DNA of 64,000 nt from Dipteris shenzhenensis. Taxonomy: Eukaryota > Polypodiophyta > Polypodiopsida > Gleicheniales. The stretch lies in assembly GCA_047967505.1 (NCBI GenBank), contig CM106539.1, one strand, 5' to 3'. The notes under the pieces are model-generated. The model saw only the letters and a program-made list of their open reading frames with translations. It did not search any database and was not told where the DNA came from. The translations under genes and the position numbers were made by a program. This document shows positions 32,350-43,134 of this stretch, in pieces (the stretch's first letter is position 1; every line of letters starts with the position of its first letter).

Positions 32350-32867
32350 ATCAAGATATACATGCCATGCATCTCTTCTATGTCAAGATCTCACATGGTA
32401 AAGGTAAAATAAATATTGGTCGTCATTGGATTTAAAATCTTGGTAAGTATTTGGGAGACTGAGAGAGATAGATAGACAAATGGACTCAAAGAGAGAGATG
32501 AAAAAATATCAGTCATTTTAAAAGTCAATACACTTTGGGGGTAAACGATTCTTCCAAAGTCTTATCATTGCCAATCTTTTGTCTCTCTATGCCATCTCTT
32601 TGCATTCCAAAATGTTTGATAATTCCCATCACACCTCCCATGTTTCAGCACCCTATTACATCACACCTCCCACTGTCCGGCACCCTACAATCCATCCATC
32701 CGTGGAGCTGGTGTGCACGAGAACTCCTTTGAGTCTACACTCCACTAATAGTGATGCCTCACTATTGAACTTCTCTTCCCACCTTTGGATCCGTCCTTGT
32801 CCTCTTCAGTCGAACATCATGCAAGTTGGTTCATTCATTATGTTTTTTTGCACAAAGAGAAAGAGAC

Positions 32868-33236
32868 AGAGAGAGAGAGAGAGAGAGGGAGGGAGGAAGG
32901 GAGGGAGGGAGGGGGGGAGGGAGAGGCAAGGAGGGAGGGAGAGGCAAGGAGGGAGGGAGGGAGGGAGAGAGGGAGGGAGGGAGAGAAGAAGAAGAAGAAG
33001 AAGAAGAAGAAGAAGAAGAAGAAGAGGATGAGGAGGAGTAGGACGATGATGACGATGAAGAGGAGGAAGAAGAGGAAGAGGAGGAGGAGGAGGGGAGGAG
33101 GGGGAGGAGGAGGAGGAGGAGGAGGAGGAGGAGGAAGCAGAAGAATTAGAGGAAGAAGAAGAAGAAGAGGAGGAGGAGGAGGAGGAGGAGGAGGAGGAGG
33201 AGGAGGAGGAAGAAGAAGAAGAAGAAGAAGAAGAAA
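32868..33236 (+). repeat. Long, nearly pure purine tract
   Basis: About 370 bases almost wholly A+G on the plus strand: (GA)n, (GGGA)n, (GAA)n and (GAG)n blocks, broken by GGCAAGG twice and by GATGATGACGATGA-like bases near 33030-33055. The corresponding tracts in the other copies (about 30556-30676 and 31555-31733) are shorter. Confidence 0.9.
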
Positions 33237-33244
33237 TTTTTAAC

Positions 33245-34129
33245 ATCAAGCCACAAGACAGGACCCTCACAGGGTCATTAGATGTAGATCTGGGGATTGA
33301 GAGAGAGAGAGAGAGAGGAATTTTTATTTCTTGGCGTTATTGCCAGCACATTTTGGGTGCATATAAAGGATTAAACCCACACACACCGCACTGTAAGAAA
33401 GGCCACAAAATTGCTTGCTACGTATTTCTAGGCTTCATAAAAGATTCCATAAAGTTTTTGAAGAAATTTTATGTTTTTTTAAGAGGCCGATAGATAGACG
33501 GAGAGATATATAGCTAGAGTGAGAGAGAAAGAGATGATGCCAGGCTCCCTCACTAGAGGGGTAGTGGAGGGATACACATTACAGTATTCTATATACAATA
33601 TAGTGATCTGGTACATATACATATATATGTACTTATATTATACCCTAAATCTCAAACAAAAATGGCAACCAAAGCATTCTAGAGGGTAGGATTGGAAAGT
33701 CACTATCATGTATTTTGGGACTACAATTTTGATCCAGCCACTTTGGTAGTATATTAGGTGATGGCTCTCTCAGGCTCAACTTTTTTTCCCATTTAGATGG
33801 AAGCATGTCCTTGTGGGGGAGAAGGTTTAAAAAAATAGCTTACAATTTGGTGATGAGAGTAGGGTCTCTGGAGATGATTTGGACCTCAAAAATAATCTTG
33901 TGTTTTGGCACTATAAGCTCCTGTTGGTTATCCTCCCCATGTGTTCGTGACCCTTCTGACCTTTCTTATTCCACATGGCAATGATTTAGTCAATTCTTCC
34001 AAAGATGTGGGAGATGCTCTTCCATGAGCTTACCTTGCTAATTTTATTTGTCATATTCTTTTTTTATCTCATTTAATAAAGCTTGCTTATTTATTGCAAA
34101 AAAGAGGGGATGTGGAAGTGGTGCACGAG
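33245..34129. other. No gene recognised
   Basis: Short GA runs (33300-33318 and 33505-33533) and AT-rich sequence. No coding sequence supported. Confidence 0.5.
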
Positions 34130-34500
34130 CATATGTGATCATTGGTACCATCTTTGTGAATTTGGTAGGAGCACAAAGGAGCACACTCAAACTTAAGTTC
34201 AAGTGTATGGCAGTTATTGCACTAGCTTTTGCCATCATAATGTTCTTTGAACATGAGCTTTTGTGATCACTGGTAACATCTTTGTGAGTTTTTCTCAAGA
34301 ATTCTCAAACTTCAGTTCAAGCTACTGCCTACAGATTGTTCCTTGAACATGAGTAGATGTGATCGCTAACATCTTGTGACTTGGATTGGAGCATGCTCAA
34401 AAACCTAAGCTCAATCATGTGATAGTTTGTGCATAATTTAGCTTTTGTCAATAGATTGTTCTTTGGATCTATCTAGTATAGATTGTTCTTTGGCTTGAGG
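34130..34500. repeat. Degenerate tandem repeat, about three units
   Basis: GTGATCATTGGTACCATCTTTGTGA at about 34135 (first 20 bases shown in closely related form), GTGATCACTGGTAACATC at 34264 and GTGATCGCTAACATC at about 34358 start successive units. Each contains CTCAAACTT-AGTTCAAG- and TTGAACATGAG-like blocks. Confidence 0.6.
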
Positions 34501-35989
34501 GTCAATGTTTGCTTGGGTGTAGCCAATCATGGAACTATTTTTGGGGCCATTTTGGGGCTCAACATGCCATATCTGTCCAGTGGCATCTTGGATATTGTAT
34601 AATGCATGTCGATATGGCCCTTACCCCTAGAGGGGAACCCTCAAGGGCCATTTCATCAATTACATCTTCTAAAATTTTAATTGTATTATTCTAGATGTAT
34701 CACCATGAAACCAGAGCGGTGGGTTGTTGGAGCTATTTTAGCACTATTTTGGTCCTAAACTAAGGAGATTGTAGTCCTACTTTACTAGGATTTTAGTCCT
34801 TGTTGCAATAAATCCTAAATTAGGGCAAAAGTATTCCAAGCCACCATGGTGACTAGAGGCTTGGTGGTGTGATCCAGATAATCAACTACAATTCATCGAG
34901 TAAAAATTGAGCAAAAGAGATTACATCTACATCCAATAACAGGCTATATAAAAACTAACAATAACTTATACTAAGCAAAAATTGAATAGAAGATCTTACA
35001 TTTATAAAAATGCAGCAATTGTTGAGAGGCTTAGAGTCCAAAGGATTACATCTAGTGGCCATAATCACTCAGCAATGGCCATTGCTGAGTGGTTTATATA
35101 AAAATTAACAACAGTGCATACTGAGAGCCTCAAATTAGAGCCTCAAATTGAACAAAAAAGATTACATAAATGTAAAAACTCAGCAATTGCTGAGAGCCGT
35201 ATAGACCAAAAGATTACATCTAGTGAGCCAAAAGATCGTTGAGAGCCTTAGAAGCCAAAAGATTATATGATAAGTGGTTATGAGCCTTGTCGAGCAAGAG
35301 GAAATTTGTACAACTCAGTATTACTGCCAGTCCAGCTTGCTGCATTCAAATTTTTTGGGGATCCAATGGAGGAGACGATGGAGAGACTGAAGACCATGCA
35401 CATTACTAGGACTCAGATTATAGCCCCCCCAACAGGAGAAGAGTACTCTGCTGTGAAAATCTTGAGCGCTTCATCAACGTCTAGGGGGAATCCATATACC
35501 ACAACCATATAGAGGCCCTCTGAGCACATGTCATCCAAGCTTATGAAATGTAGATGTGGGGGGAATTGACCGAGGGAATGAAGGGTTTCCAAAAGAGAAA
35601 GCCTTTCCAGTCCTATAGAGTGCAACACAATCACCTTATACGAGAAGGCAGATAACATTAGGATCATGTTGCATCAAGGGGTGGTAGTAGTTACAATAGG
35701 CATGGTGGAGCGGATGAGCAAGGGAGCAAATGAGTAATGATATTTGGAGAAGGGAGCATGGAGCAAAGTAGAGCAGGGGCGAAAGAGAGCTGGAGGAGGG
35801 TGTGTGGAGCATAGTAGCAAAGCATGTGGAGAAGAATAGTAGAGCAAGGGTGGATGAGAGCAACATAGCAAAATGCCAAATGCCCTGGATGTTATATATT
35901 ATAAAGCTCAAGACATCGTGGTTGTTGGAGACCTAGAGACCTGGTGTTCCATCCATGTTAATTGCAAACCACCACGGTGGTGACTGGTA
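34501..35989. repeat. Short dispersed repeats, no gene
   Basis: Between about 34900 and 35280 the string CAGCAATTGCTGAGAGCC and variants alternate with CCAAAAGATTACATCTAGTG, giving four loose units. From 35690 to 35870 the sequence is rich in GGAGCA and GAGCAAGGG. No coding sequence is supported. The last bases (CACCACGGTGGTGACTGG) belong to the 283-bp repeat split by the Copia element. Confidence 0.5.
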
Positions 35990-35994
35990 ATTAA

Positions 35995-36164
35995 TGAGAG
36001 TGCTCTCAACGGAAGCAAGAACGGAAGAGGGAGAGAGAGAGACAAAGAGCCACACAAGTTTTGGTGGGTGCAGAACCACCCTAATCTTCTTTTTCATTCA
36101 TTTATATATGTGTTTGAGTATTGTACATAACTGGGGTTAAGGCACAGTGACCTTTAACCCCACA
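35995..36164 (-). repeat. 3' LTR of Copia element
   Basis: Begins TGAGAGTGCTCTCAACGG and ends CCCACA on the plus strand. On the minus strand its TATA string is TATATAAAT. Confidence 0.92.
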
Positions 36165-36175
36165 ACCTCCCACTT
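36165..36175 (-). other. Polypurine tract
   Basis: Minus strand AAGTGGGAGGT immediately before the 3' LTR. Confidence 0.75.
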
Positions 36176-36217
36176 AAAGGACAATGTGCCTTTAAGGGAG
36201 AATAACTAGTGAGCATA

Positions 36218-39200
36218 CTATCCAATGCCCATCAATACACGACAATACTCAAACCGCTGACTAGGTAGACTCTTCGTCAGCATATCTACAGGGTTATCAT
36301 CTGTATGAACCTTGACAAGCTCTATGCGCTTGTCCTCAAGTACCTCCTTGATGAAATGGTACCTGACCTCAATGTGTTTGGTCTTTGCATGAAAGACCGG
36401 ATTCCGTGCTAGCTGAATAGCACTCATGGAATCACTATGCAATGTCGGTACACTTGTATGAATCCCCAAATCTCCCACTAGCCGATCAAGCCATATAACC
36501 TCCTTGCAACCCTCTGTAGCTGCAATCTGTAGCTGCAACATACTCAGCCTCTGTGGTAGACAAAGCCACGCACTTCTGTGCGCGAGACATCCATGACACT
36601 GCACCACTTGCAAAGGTGAACACATAACCAGAAATGGATCTCCTACTATCCACATGCCCTGCATAGTCTGAATCTGTGTACCCAAGTACACCGGCATGTC
36701 TCCTTTACCAAAGCAAATGCACATCTCCTTGGTACCCTTCATGTACCTCATGATGCACTTAACTGTCTCCCAATGCCTCTTTCCTGGATTAGCCATATAT
36801 CGGCTAACAACTCCCACTGCAAATGCAATGTCTGGTCTAGTAGCTATCATAGCATACATAAGACTCCCAACTGCTGATGCATAAGGAACCTTGGCCATCA
36901 TGGCCCTTTCCTCATCTGATTTGGGACTATCTGTATGACTCAGTTTCACATATGGAGGCAATGGAGTACTCACTGCCTTCCCCCCCTCCATATTGAAACG
37001 TTGTAATACTTTTGTAACATACTCTTTTTGTGAAAGCCAAAGGAGTTTCCTACTCCGATCATGCGTGATGCGCATACCAAGTATATGACCTGCAAGTCCC
37101 AAATCCTTCATATCAAAGGCCTCATGCAACTTGGCCTTTAATGCATCTAGCTCATAAGTATTCTTGCTAGCCAATAGCATATCATCCACATATAGTGCCA
37201 GGATTATCAGGCTATTATCCTTAGCCCTTTTAGTGTAGAGGCAGTTATCAATTTCACTCCTTCTAAAACCCTGGGACCGAATGAAAGCATCAAACTTCTG
37301 ATACCATTCTCTAGGTGCTTGCTTAAGACCATAGAGACTCTTCTTTAGCTTGCAAACTAAATTCTCTTTGCCCTTTTCTTCAAAGCCTTCCGGCTGCACC
37401 ATGTAAATTTCCTCATGCAAATCCCCATGCAAGAAAGCTGTCTTGACATCCATTTGCATAAGCTCCATATCCTCTACTGCCACTAGTCCAAGCATGCATC
37501 TAAGTGTGGTCATCTTCACAACTGGAGAGAATATCTCATCAAAGTCCACACCCTTCTCTTGCTTGAACCCTTTAGCGACCAAACGGGCCTTGTACCTAGG
37601 CACATCATCACCTGTGACCTTCATTTTGTAGACCCATTTATATGGCAATGCTTTCTTTCCATGTGGCAAAGAAACCAAGTCCCAAGTATTATTCTTCATA
37701 AGTGAAATCTCTGATTGCATAGCATACTCCCACTTGCATTTATCCTCACGCATCATAGCCTCTCTGTAGCAAGAAGGCTCCCCGCAATCAGTAAGCATCA
37801 CATAGTCTACCCCTGGAACAAACCTATCAGGCGGTCTAGACACTCTAGATGATCTTCTCAAGGGCATTTCAGCTTGCTGTCCCACTTGCATATTAGCCAC
37901 ATTTGGCTCATCATTTCCACCAATAGATGATCCATCATCTACCCTTGATTGTATACCTGTGGGAGTACTTGGTGGTACCATTTCTTGCACATTTGGTGCA
38001 TGGACAGCTTGCTGTCTATCAACATATGCAGGTGGATTCACATCCTGGAAAGTGATTCTCCTCATTTCCACATCCCTCATGGGTGCCTTATGCATCTTCT
38101 TCTCATTGAAGACCACATCATGGCTGCGTATGATCTTCTTTGCTTCTGGATCCCAGAGACGATAGCCCATCTCTCCACTTTCACCATAATCCAGAAAGAT
38201 GCATTTCCTAGACTTAGGATCTAGCTTCTTTCGAAGCTCTTTTGGCACATGTGCATATGCCTCACACCCAAATATACGCAAATGAGAGTAAGAGGGCTTC
38301 TTGCCACTCCATGCCTCTTCAGGAATACCACCATCCAAACTCTTACTGGGTGATCTATTGATCACATGCATTGCAGTCTTCATTGCCTCAGCCCAAAAAC
38401 CACCAGAAAGACTTGCATTGGAAAGCATGCATTGCAACCTTTCTTGAATGGTACGGTTCATCTTTTCTGCAACTGGATTTTGCTCTGGAGTATGAGGGGA
38501 TGTGAGCTCCCTCTTAATCCCACGTGTATCACAGAAATGCTGAAAGTCATGAGAGAGATACTCTCCACCATTGTCAGTCCGTAGGCATTTAAGCGTTCTA
38601 CCTGACTGATTCTCAACCAAGGCCAACCATTTCTGAAATACCTGGAACACATCACTCTTCCGAGCTATAGCATAAGCCCACACTTTCCTAGTTGCATCAT
38701 CAATGAATGTCACATAGTATTCAGCCCCGCCTAATGACCGTGTAGGCATGGGACTGCATACATCTGAATGCACCAAATCAAGCTTTTCAAACTCTTTCTT
38801 TCCCCTTCTTTTATGGGCTGATTTAGTCTGCTTTCCATAGAGACAGTGCTCACAAAATTCAAAATCAGAGAAACTCAAATGCGGTACATAACCCAAACGG
38901 CATAAGAGTTTCATTCCATTTTGGCTCATGTGCCCCAACCTGCAATGCCACAAAGAAGTGCTTGGCTGCTCGGTTATTGCAACAACATGATCAAATACCC
39001 CTGATACATGTAAGGGATACAAAGTCCCACACTTGGCACCCCTAGCCAAAAGCATAGAGCCCTTTTGAATTTTCCAACTTTGAAAGCCAAAAGTGGTGTG
39101 AAAACTAGCATCATCTAGCTGACCCACTGAAATAAGACTCTTGGTCAGCTTAGGCACATGTCTCACATGTTTCAAAACAAATGCAGACCCATTTGCAAAA

Positions 39201-40321
39201 GAAAACTTTATGTCACCTGCTCCCACTATGTCACATGCATAGTCATTTCCAAGATGCACACAACCTGTCTTTCCACTATCATAAGTGGAGAACCATTCCC
39301 TATGGGGAGTAACATGGAATGACGCACCAGAATCCAAAATCCAATCCTGGGAATATGCATCATCTGAAGTGGTAAGCAACTCTGCAGATAAACTAGACAT
39401 GAAGAGAACGTCATTGTCACTATCATGTGTGACTGCATTGATCTCCTCGATCTTCACTTTTCCTTTGTCCTCCCTTCGACTCTCTTCCTTTTGATTTGCA
39501 CCCCAATTTGCATTCTTTTTCTTATTCTTTTGCTCTCTTTTCAGCTTGTAGCAGTCCTTTTTCATATGGCCCTTCTTGCCACAGTGGTAACACTCAATGT
39601 TTCGTGCCCTGGATTTGCTACAAGACTTCCCTCTTTCTTGGGACTTCGCCCTGAACTGTGATCTACCCCTTTGCACATTTAAGGCTACATCCTGCTTGTT
39701 GCCATCCATAGACTTCTGTCTAATCTCCTCGGCCAACAAGCTACCCACAACATCATCAAATTTCAGTACTCCACCAGGTGCAGAGTTACTGACAACTGTA
39801 CGGAAGGTATCCCATGAGGATGGCAATGAACATAAGAGAAATATTGCCTTAGTCTCCGCATCAAAATTCATTTTTTGAGCCTGAAGCTGGCTGAAAATAA
39901 TATTGAATTCATTCAAGTGAGAAGCAATGGTGGAGACCCCTTCCTTCATCTGCAGCTCAAACAACCTCTTCATGAGGTAAACTTTATTAGAGGCAGTTTC
40001 CTTCTCATAAGTGGCACACAGTTTCTTCCACAAATCTTCCGTAGTCTGCTCATTTACTACTGTGAAATAAACTGACTCTGCAAGATGAAGTCTAATAGTA
40101 GACTTTGCTAATGCATCCAACTCATTCCAATCATCCTCAGACATATTTGCAGGCTTAGCTTCAATCCCTGCCAAGGGTTTAATCTGCTTCTTTTGAATAA
40201 GCACATCCCTTATTTGTTCTTTCCACAAAGAAAAGTTTGTCCCATCAAACTTTTTAATGCTGAAAAACTCCTTTTCAGACATGGAAGAGGATGCCATGAT
40301 ACAAATGAAACAAAATCCCAA
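36218..40321 (-). CDS. Copia gag-pol polyprotein (1367 aa)
   Basis: Single open frame for every Copia protein. In order: Gag with KKFDGTNFSLWKEQIRDVL near the start (likely initiation at the inner Met of MASSSMSEKEF); zinc knuckle CYHCGKKGHMKKDC at about residue 245; protease WILDSGASFHVT (catalytic DSGA) at about 335; GAG-pre-integrase LWHCRLGHM and a CxxC zinc site; integrase core with HSDV, TDNGGEY and a downstream Glu (D,D-35-E); reverse transcriptase with YKARLVAKGFKQ, MDVKTAFLHGDL and the catalytic YVDD; then RNase H with a normal end (HAKTKHIEVRYHF). No stop codon interrupts it. One defect: about 53 RNase H codons (36526-36683) are read out of frame, between a 1-base loss and a 13-base tandem duplication. 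The active-site Asp and Glu of that stretch are therefore missing. Confidence 0.95.
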   Translation of the reverse strand: MGFCFICIMASSSMSEKEFFSIKKFDGTNFSLWKEQIRDVLIQKKQIKPLAGIEAKPANMSEDDWNELDALAKSTIRLHLAESVYFTVVNEQTTEDLWKKLCATYEKETASNKVYLMKRLFELQMKEGVSTIASHLNEFNIIFSQLQAQKMNFDAETKAIFLLCSLPSSWDTFRTVVSNSAPGGVLKFDDVVGSLLAEEIRQKSMDGNKQDVALNVQRGRSQFRAKSQERGKSCSKSRARNIECYHCGKKGHMKKDCYKLKREQKNKKKNANWGANQKEESRREDKGKVKIEEINAVTHDSDNDVLFMSSLSAELLTTSDDAYSQDWILDSGASFHVTPHREWFSTYDSGKTGCVHLGNDYACDIVGAGDIKFSFANGSAFVLKHVRHVPKLTKSLISVGQLDDASFHTTFGFQSWKIQKGSMLLARGAKCGTLYPLHVSGVFDHVVAITEQPSTSLWHCRLGHMSQNGMKLLCRLGYVPHLSFSDFEFCEHCLYGKQTKSAHKRRGKKEFEKLDLVHSDVCSPMPTRSLGGAEYYVTFIDDATRKVWAYAIARKSDVFQVFQKWLALVENQSGRTLKCLRTDNGGEYLSHDFQHFCDTRGIKRELTSPHTPEQNPVAEKMNRTIQERLQCMLSNASLSGGFWAEAMKTAMHVINRSPSKSLDGGIPEEAWSGKKPSYSHLRIFGCEAYAHVPKELRKKLDPKSRKCIFLDYGESGEMGYRLWDPEAKKIIRSHDVVFNEKKMHKAPMRDVEMRRITFQDVNPPAYVDRQQAVHAPNVQEMVPPSTPTGIQSRVDDGSSIGGNDEPNVANMQVGQQAEMPLRRSSRVSRPPDRFVPGVDYVMLTDCGEPSCYREAMMREDKCKWEYAMQSEISLMKNNTWDLVSLPHGKKALPYKWVYKMKVTGDDVPRYKARLVAKGFKQEKGVDFDEIFSPVVKMTTLRCMLGLVAVEDMELMQMDVKTAFLHGDLHEEIYMVQPEGFEEKGKENLVCKLKKSLYGLKQAPREWYQKFDAFIRSQGFRRSEIDNCLYTKRAKDNSLIILALYVDDMLLASKNTYELDALKAKLHEAFDMKDLGLAGHILGMRITHDRSRKLLWLSQKEYVTKVLQRFNMEGGKAVSTPLPPYVKLSHTDSPKSDEERAMMAKVPYASAVGSLMYAMIATRPDIAFAVGVVSRYMANPGKRHWETVKCIMRYMKGTKEMCICFGKGDMPVYLGTQIQTMQGMWIVGDPFLVMCSPLQVVQCHGCLAHRSAWLCLPQRLSMLQLQIAATEGCKEVIWLDRLVGDLGIHTSVPTLHSDSMSAIQLARNPVFHAKTKHIEVRYHFIKEVLEDKRIELVKVHTDDNPVDMLTKSLPSQRFEYCRVLMGIG

Positions 40322-41724
40322 ATGCTAGTGCCTGCAAGAGAGAATCACACCAAATACCAGGTGCACCCAAATGTGTATGCCACAATAGTGTGAAATATCA
40401 CCAAAACTCAAAGCTCAAAGCATCAAAAAATGCATCTGACTCATGTGCATATACTATGCATCCATATGAGCAAATCTGGCCCAAAAGAAAATGCCAATAA
40501 GTGCCAAATGACTCAAGCATAAACACTGTCCACTGGCATATGCATCAATAATGTCTCATCCAAGAGAGCATAGCACTATCAGTGCATCACCTGCAATGTT
40601 TCAAAGCTGTCCCTCAGCATAAAATAGCATCCATGTGCCAAGCGTCCATAAAAAATAGCATCCCACAAGGCAATTTGGGCCTATTAGCGCATCCAACAAG
40701 GATCGCAATGCATCCAAATGGCCTATAAATCATCCACTGCAACCCAATGCATACCACGAATGAGCGCACACTGCTCAAACTGCAACCAGAGTGATCTGCA
40801 TAAGGTATGCTCAAGAAATCATAGTCCCACGGTAATGAGCGCTACTAAAAATAGAACCTGAGATGCCTCAAAACATGGGCGCCATTGCATAATCAGACTT
40901 AGCAAGAAAATCTGCAAATATCTCTCTTCTGCCAGAACTCCAAAATCCCAACCGATGAGTGAGAAATGGGAGTCAACACTTATCCACTGCCATGTGGCAT
41001 AAATCTAAGGTTTCAAAACCTTAGTATGAAAAATGCATAACAGAGAGACGAAATCGAATACACAGAGATTTATAACTCTGAAAATCCTCCACCGAATCAC
41101 GCAAGAACTAATAGGTAGGGGTTTTTGGGCGTCCGGAACGCAATGGGACAGACGGTTTTGGAAACCGTGGTCTCAATCACTGGGTCCAACACACGGACTG
41201 AAAATTTTTTTTTAAAACAGAGCTGTTTGTAAACTCCACCGGAGTGCGAATGATGAGCAACATAGAAGTTCTAGGACCTCTTGAGTCCACCGGAACTGAC
41301 AGATCTGCAAATGGTTGCTCCAAACTTGAGTTTCAACACCTGGGAAAAAAACGCAGAAACTGACACAGTGAGTCAGAAATCCAATGAAATGATCCCAGAT
41401 TCAGGAATGAAGGTGTTTCCAGGCTCCTAAAGTAATGTGGACACCAAAAGCAAGCAATAGTTGCCTCTACAAGTCAATACGGAGTCTCTGTCATCGAACG
41501 GAACAGGGAAAAGCTCAAAAAACGACTTTTTTCTTTGAAAGCTCTTAACAGGCTCTCAAAACCACTTCACAAAGCCAAAGTGACTTTTCCAAAGGTTTCT
41601 CCAAGGTCTCTGCACACTCGGATGTAAGTAAAGTCACCCACAAAGCTTCCCACAGAGCTTCTCCTTCCTCCCACAGAGCTGCTGAGCTTCTAAGCATTCA
41701 CGCACGCTCAGCTAGATCACTCGG
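40322..41724 (-). other. Untranslated leader of Copia element
   Basis: About 1.4 kb between primer site and gag with no supported coding sequence. Such a long leader relative to a 171-bp LTR is unusual for Copia. Confidence 0.7.
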
Positions 41725-41736
41725 GCTCTCATACCA
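41725..41736 (-). other. Primer-binding site
   Basis: Minus strand TGGTATGAGAGC, one mismatch from the initiator-Met complement TGGTATCAGAGC. Two bases separate it from the LTR. Confidence 0.75.
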
Positions 41737-41738
41737 GT

Positions 41739-41909
41739 TGAGAGTGTTCTCAACGGAAGCAAGAACGGAAGAGGGAGAGAGAGAGACAAAGAGCCACACA
41801 AGTTTTGGTGGGTCCAGAACCACCCTAATCTTCTTTTTTCATTAATTTGTATATGTGTTTGAGTATTGTACATAACTGGGGTTAAGGCACAGTGACCTTT
41901 AACCCCACA
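41739..41909 (-). repeat. 5' LTR of Copia element
   Basis: Begins TGAGAGTGTTCTCAACGG and ends CCCACA on the plus strand. The TATA string is TATACAAAT on the minus strand, one base different from the 3' LTR version. Confidence 0.92.
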
Positions 41910-42490
41910 ATTAACTGCTAGCCCCGTTGAATCTTAGACACCACCCTAGACATCACCTTGCCATCGACAGCAATGGTAATTAATTACAACGTGGCTAGTA
42001 ATCATGATGCAAATGCCCAGTGGTGGTAGCTAGTAGGTGAGAAATTGTAGGCCACTGCGATTGCTGGTAATTAACTGCTAGCTCGGTGAATCTTAGCCAC
42101 CACAGACGTGGCTAATGACAGCCACCACCATCGAAAAGTAATTACCACAAAAGTAAATCATGAAGCCTAATCACTCATTACCATGCACTCTACTGAGCAT
42201 GCAAGCCCAGTGACTGGTAATTTATTGCACTCTGCTAATCATGCATGCAAGCCTAGTGGTGGTAGCTAGCTCAGTGGTGGTAACTGGCGGGTGAGTAATT
42301 GCGGGTCATTGTGGTGGCTAGTAATTAACTACCAACCCGATGGAATCTTAGCCGCCACCACAGAAGTGGCTGATAATCTTAGACACCACTACCAGTGGCC
42401 ACCACCAGTGAAAGATGGTAGTAATTACCACAAATGTAAATCATGAAGCCTAATCACCTCTAATCATGCATTACCATGCAAGGTAGTATT
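41910..42490. repeat. Tandem repeat of about 283 bp, also left of the Copia insertion
   Basis: GTAATTACCACAAAAGTAAA occurs at 42138 and a one-base variant at 42421. GGTAATTAACTGCTAGC at about 42068 recurs across the Copia insertion (left half ends at 35994, right half starts at 41910). GTGGTGGTAGCTAG-like strings mark the other half of each unit. Confidence 0.8.
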
Positions 42491-43134
42491 GATGCCTTGA
42501 ATTAATCAAAATTTGGGCCAACCACTGCAATGGCTCTCACATTGATAGTTCCTTGTAGTCGAGTTATAAACATAAGCCTCCACTATTCCATTCCCTTCAA
42601 TGTTTTGTCTTCTATCCCTCTTGACTCTCCCTTGCACTTAGATTGTAAACTCAAGCCTCCACTATTCCATTTCCTTCACTATTTCATCTTCTATCCCTCT
42701 CTACCATTTCTTCTCCCTTATGCTCTTCCTGCAACTTCTATCCCCTCTCATAATGGATCCCCCTAAATACACCAAGCTCCAAAACATGTTTTCATAGTTT
42801 GAAAGCTCCTCACATGGCACAAGTTTGTAATGGCTTTTGAAAGTTTTGAAAATTTGTCATCGTGAGATATTTCCCAACTAGAGTGGAAGTCTTGGAAATG
42901 GCCCCGACGTCCAAAATCCCAAAGGCTCTTGCTAGGGCAAAGAGGAATATCCCCCAAGGAGGAGTGGAAGAAGAGTGCGAAGAGAAAGAGGATCTATGAT
43001 ATGTACCTGCCCATTACAAGGCCTATACGATCAAGGATCATAAGATCTTATACTAGAAGGCCAAGAGCACTCAGGAACAAGGGTGCTTCCAAGGATATGA
43101 CCCCCAATGAGGATAATGCTTTAATAGCCCTCCT
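42491..43134. other. Gypsy-flanking sequence with a short direct duplication
   Basis: A roughly 70-base block with CAAGCCTCCACTATTCCATT and CTTCTATCCCTCT is present twice (about 42572 and 42651). The stretch 42929-43130 is Lys/Arg-rich in one frame and may be the linker before the reverse transcriptase. Confidence 0.45.

Larger units (their letters stand above)
30117..33240 (+). repeat. About 1-kb unit in three tandem copies
   Basis: Copies start at about 30117, 31111 and 32422 with TTGGATTTAAAATCTTGGT or a close variant. Each passes through TCCAAAGTCTTATCATTGCC, ACACCTCCCATGTTTCAGCA and TTGCACAAAGA, then a purine microsatellite block (GA)n-(GGGA)n-(GAA)n. Copies 1 and 2 then share AGCATATCCTTATGAGCAATC and a tail ending in ATATATCAAGATATACATGCC. 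Copy 2 is split by a 246-bp MITE (32104-32349). Net period is about 1.0-1.06 kb. Open frames here merely translate the purine tracts (poly Arg/Glu/Gly). Confidence 0.88.
35995..41909 (-). mobile_element. Nearly intact Ty1/Copia retrotransposon
   Basis: LTRs of 170-171 bp (35995-36164 and 41739-41909) differ at about four bases plus one indel. The target duplication is ATTAA (35990-35994 and 41910-41914). On the minus strand the order is 5' LTR, primer site, 1.4-kb leader, one long gag-pol frame, purine tract and 3' LTR. The LTRs are short for Copia. About 2.4% LTR divergence makes it older than the gag-only element at 4757 but far younger than the Gypsy relics. It landed in a 283-bp tandem repeat whose further copies continue right of 41910. 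Confidence 0.95.

Noticed and set aside
30481-33270. Several overlapping open frames rich in Arg/Glu/Gly or Ser/Leu/Pro
   Set aside because: They only translate the GA, GGGA, GAA and GAG microsatellites and their complements; no real protein.
36696-40393. Plus-strand frames within the Copia element
   Set aside because: Antisense shadows of the gag-pol polyprotein.
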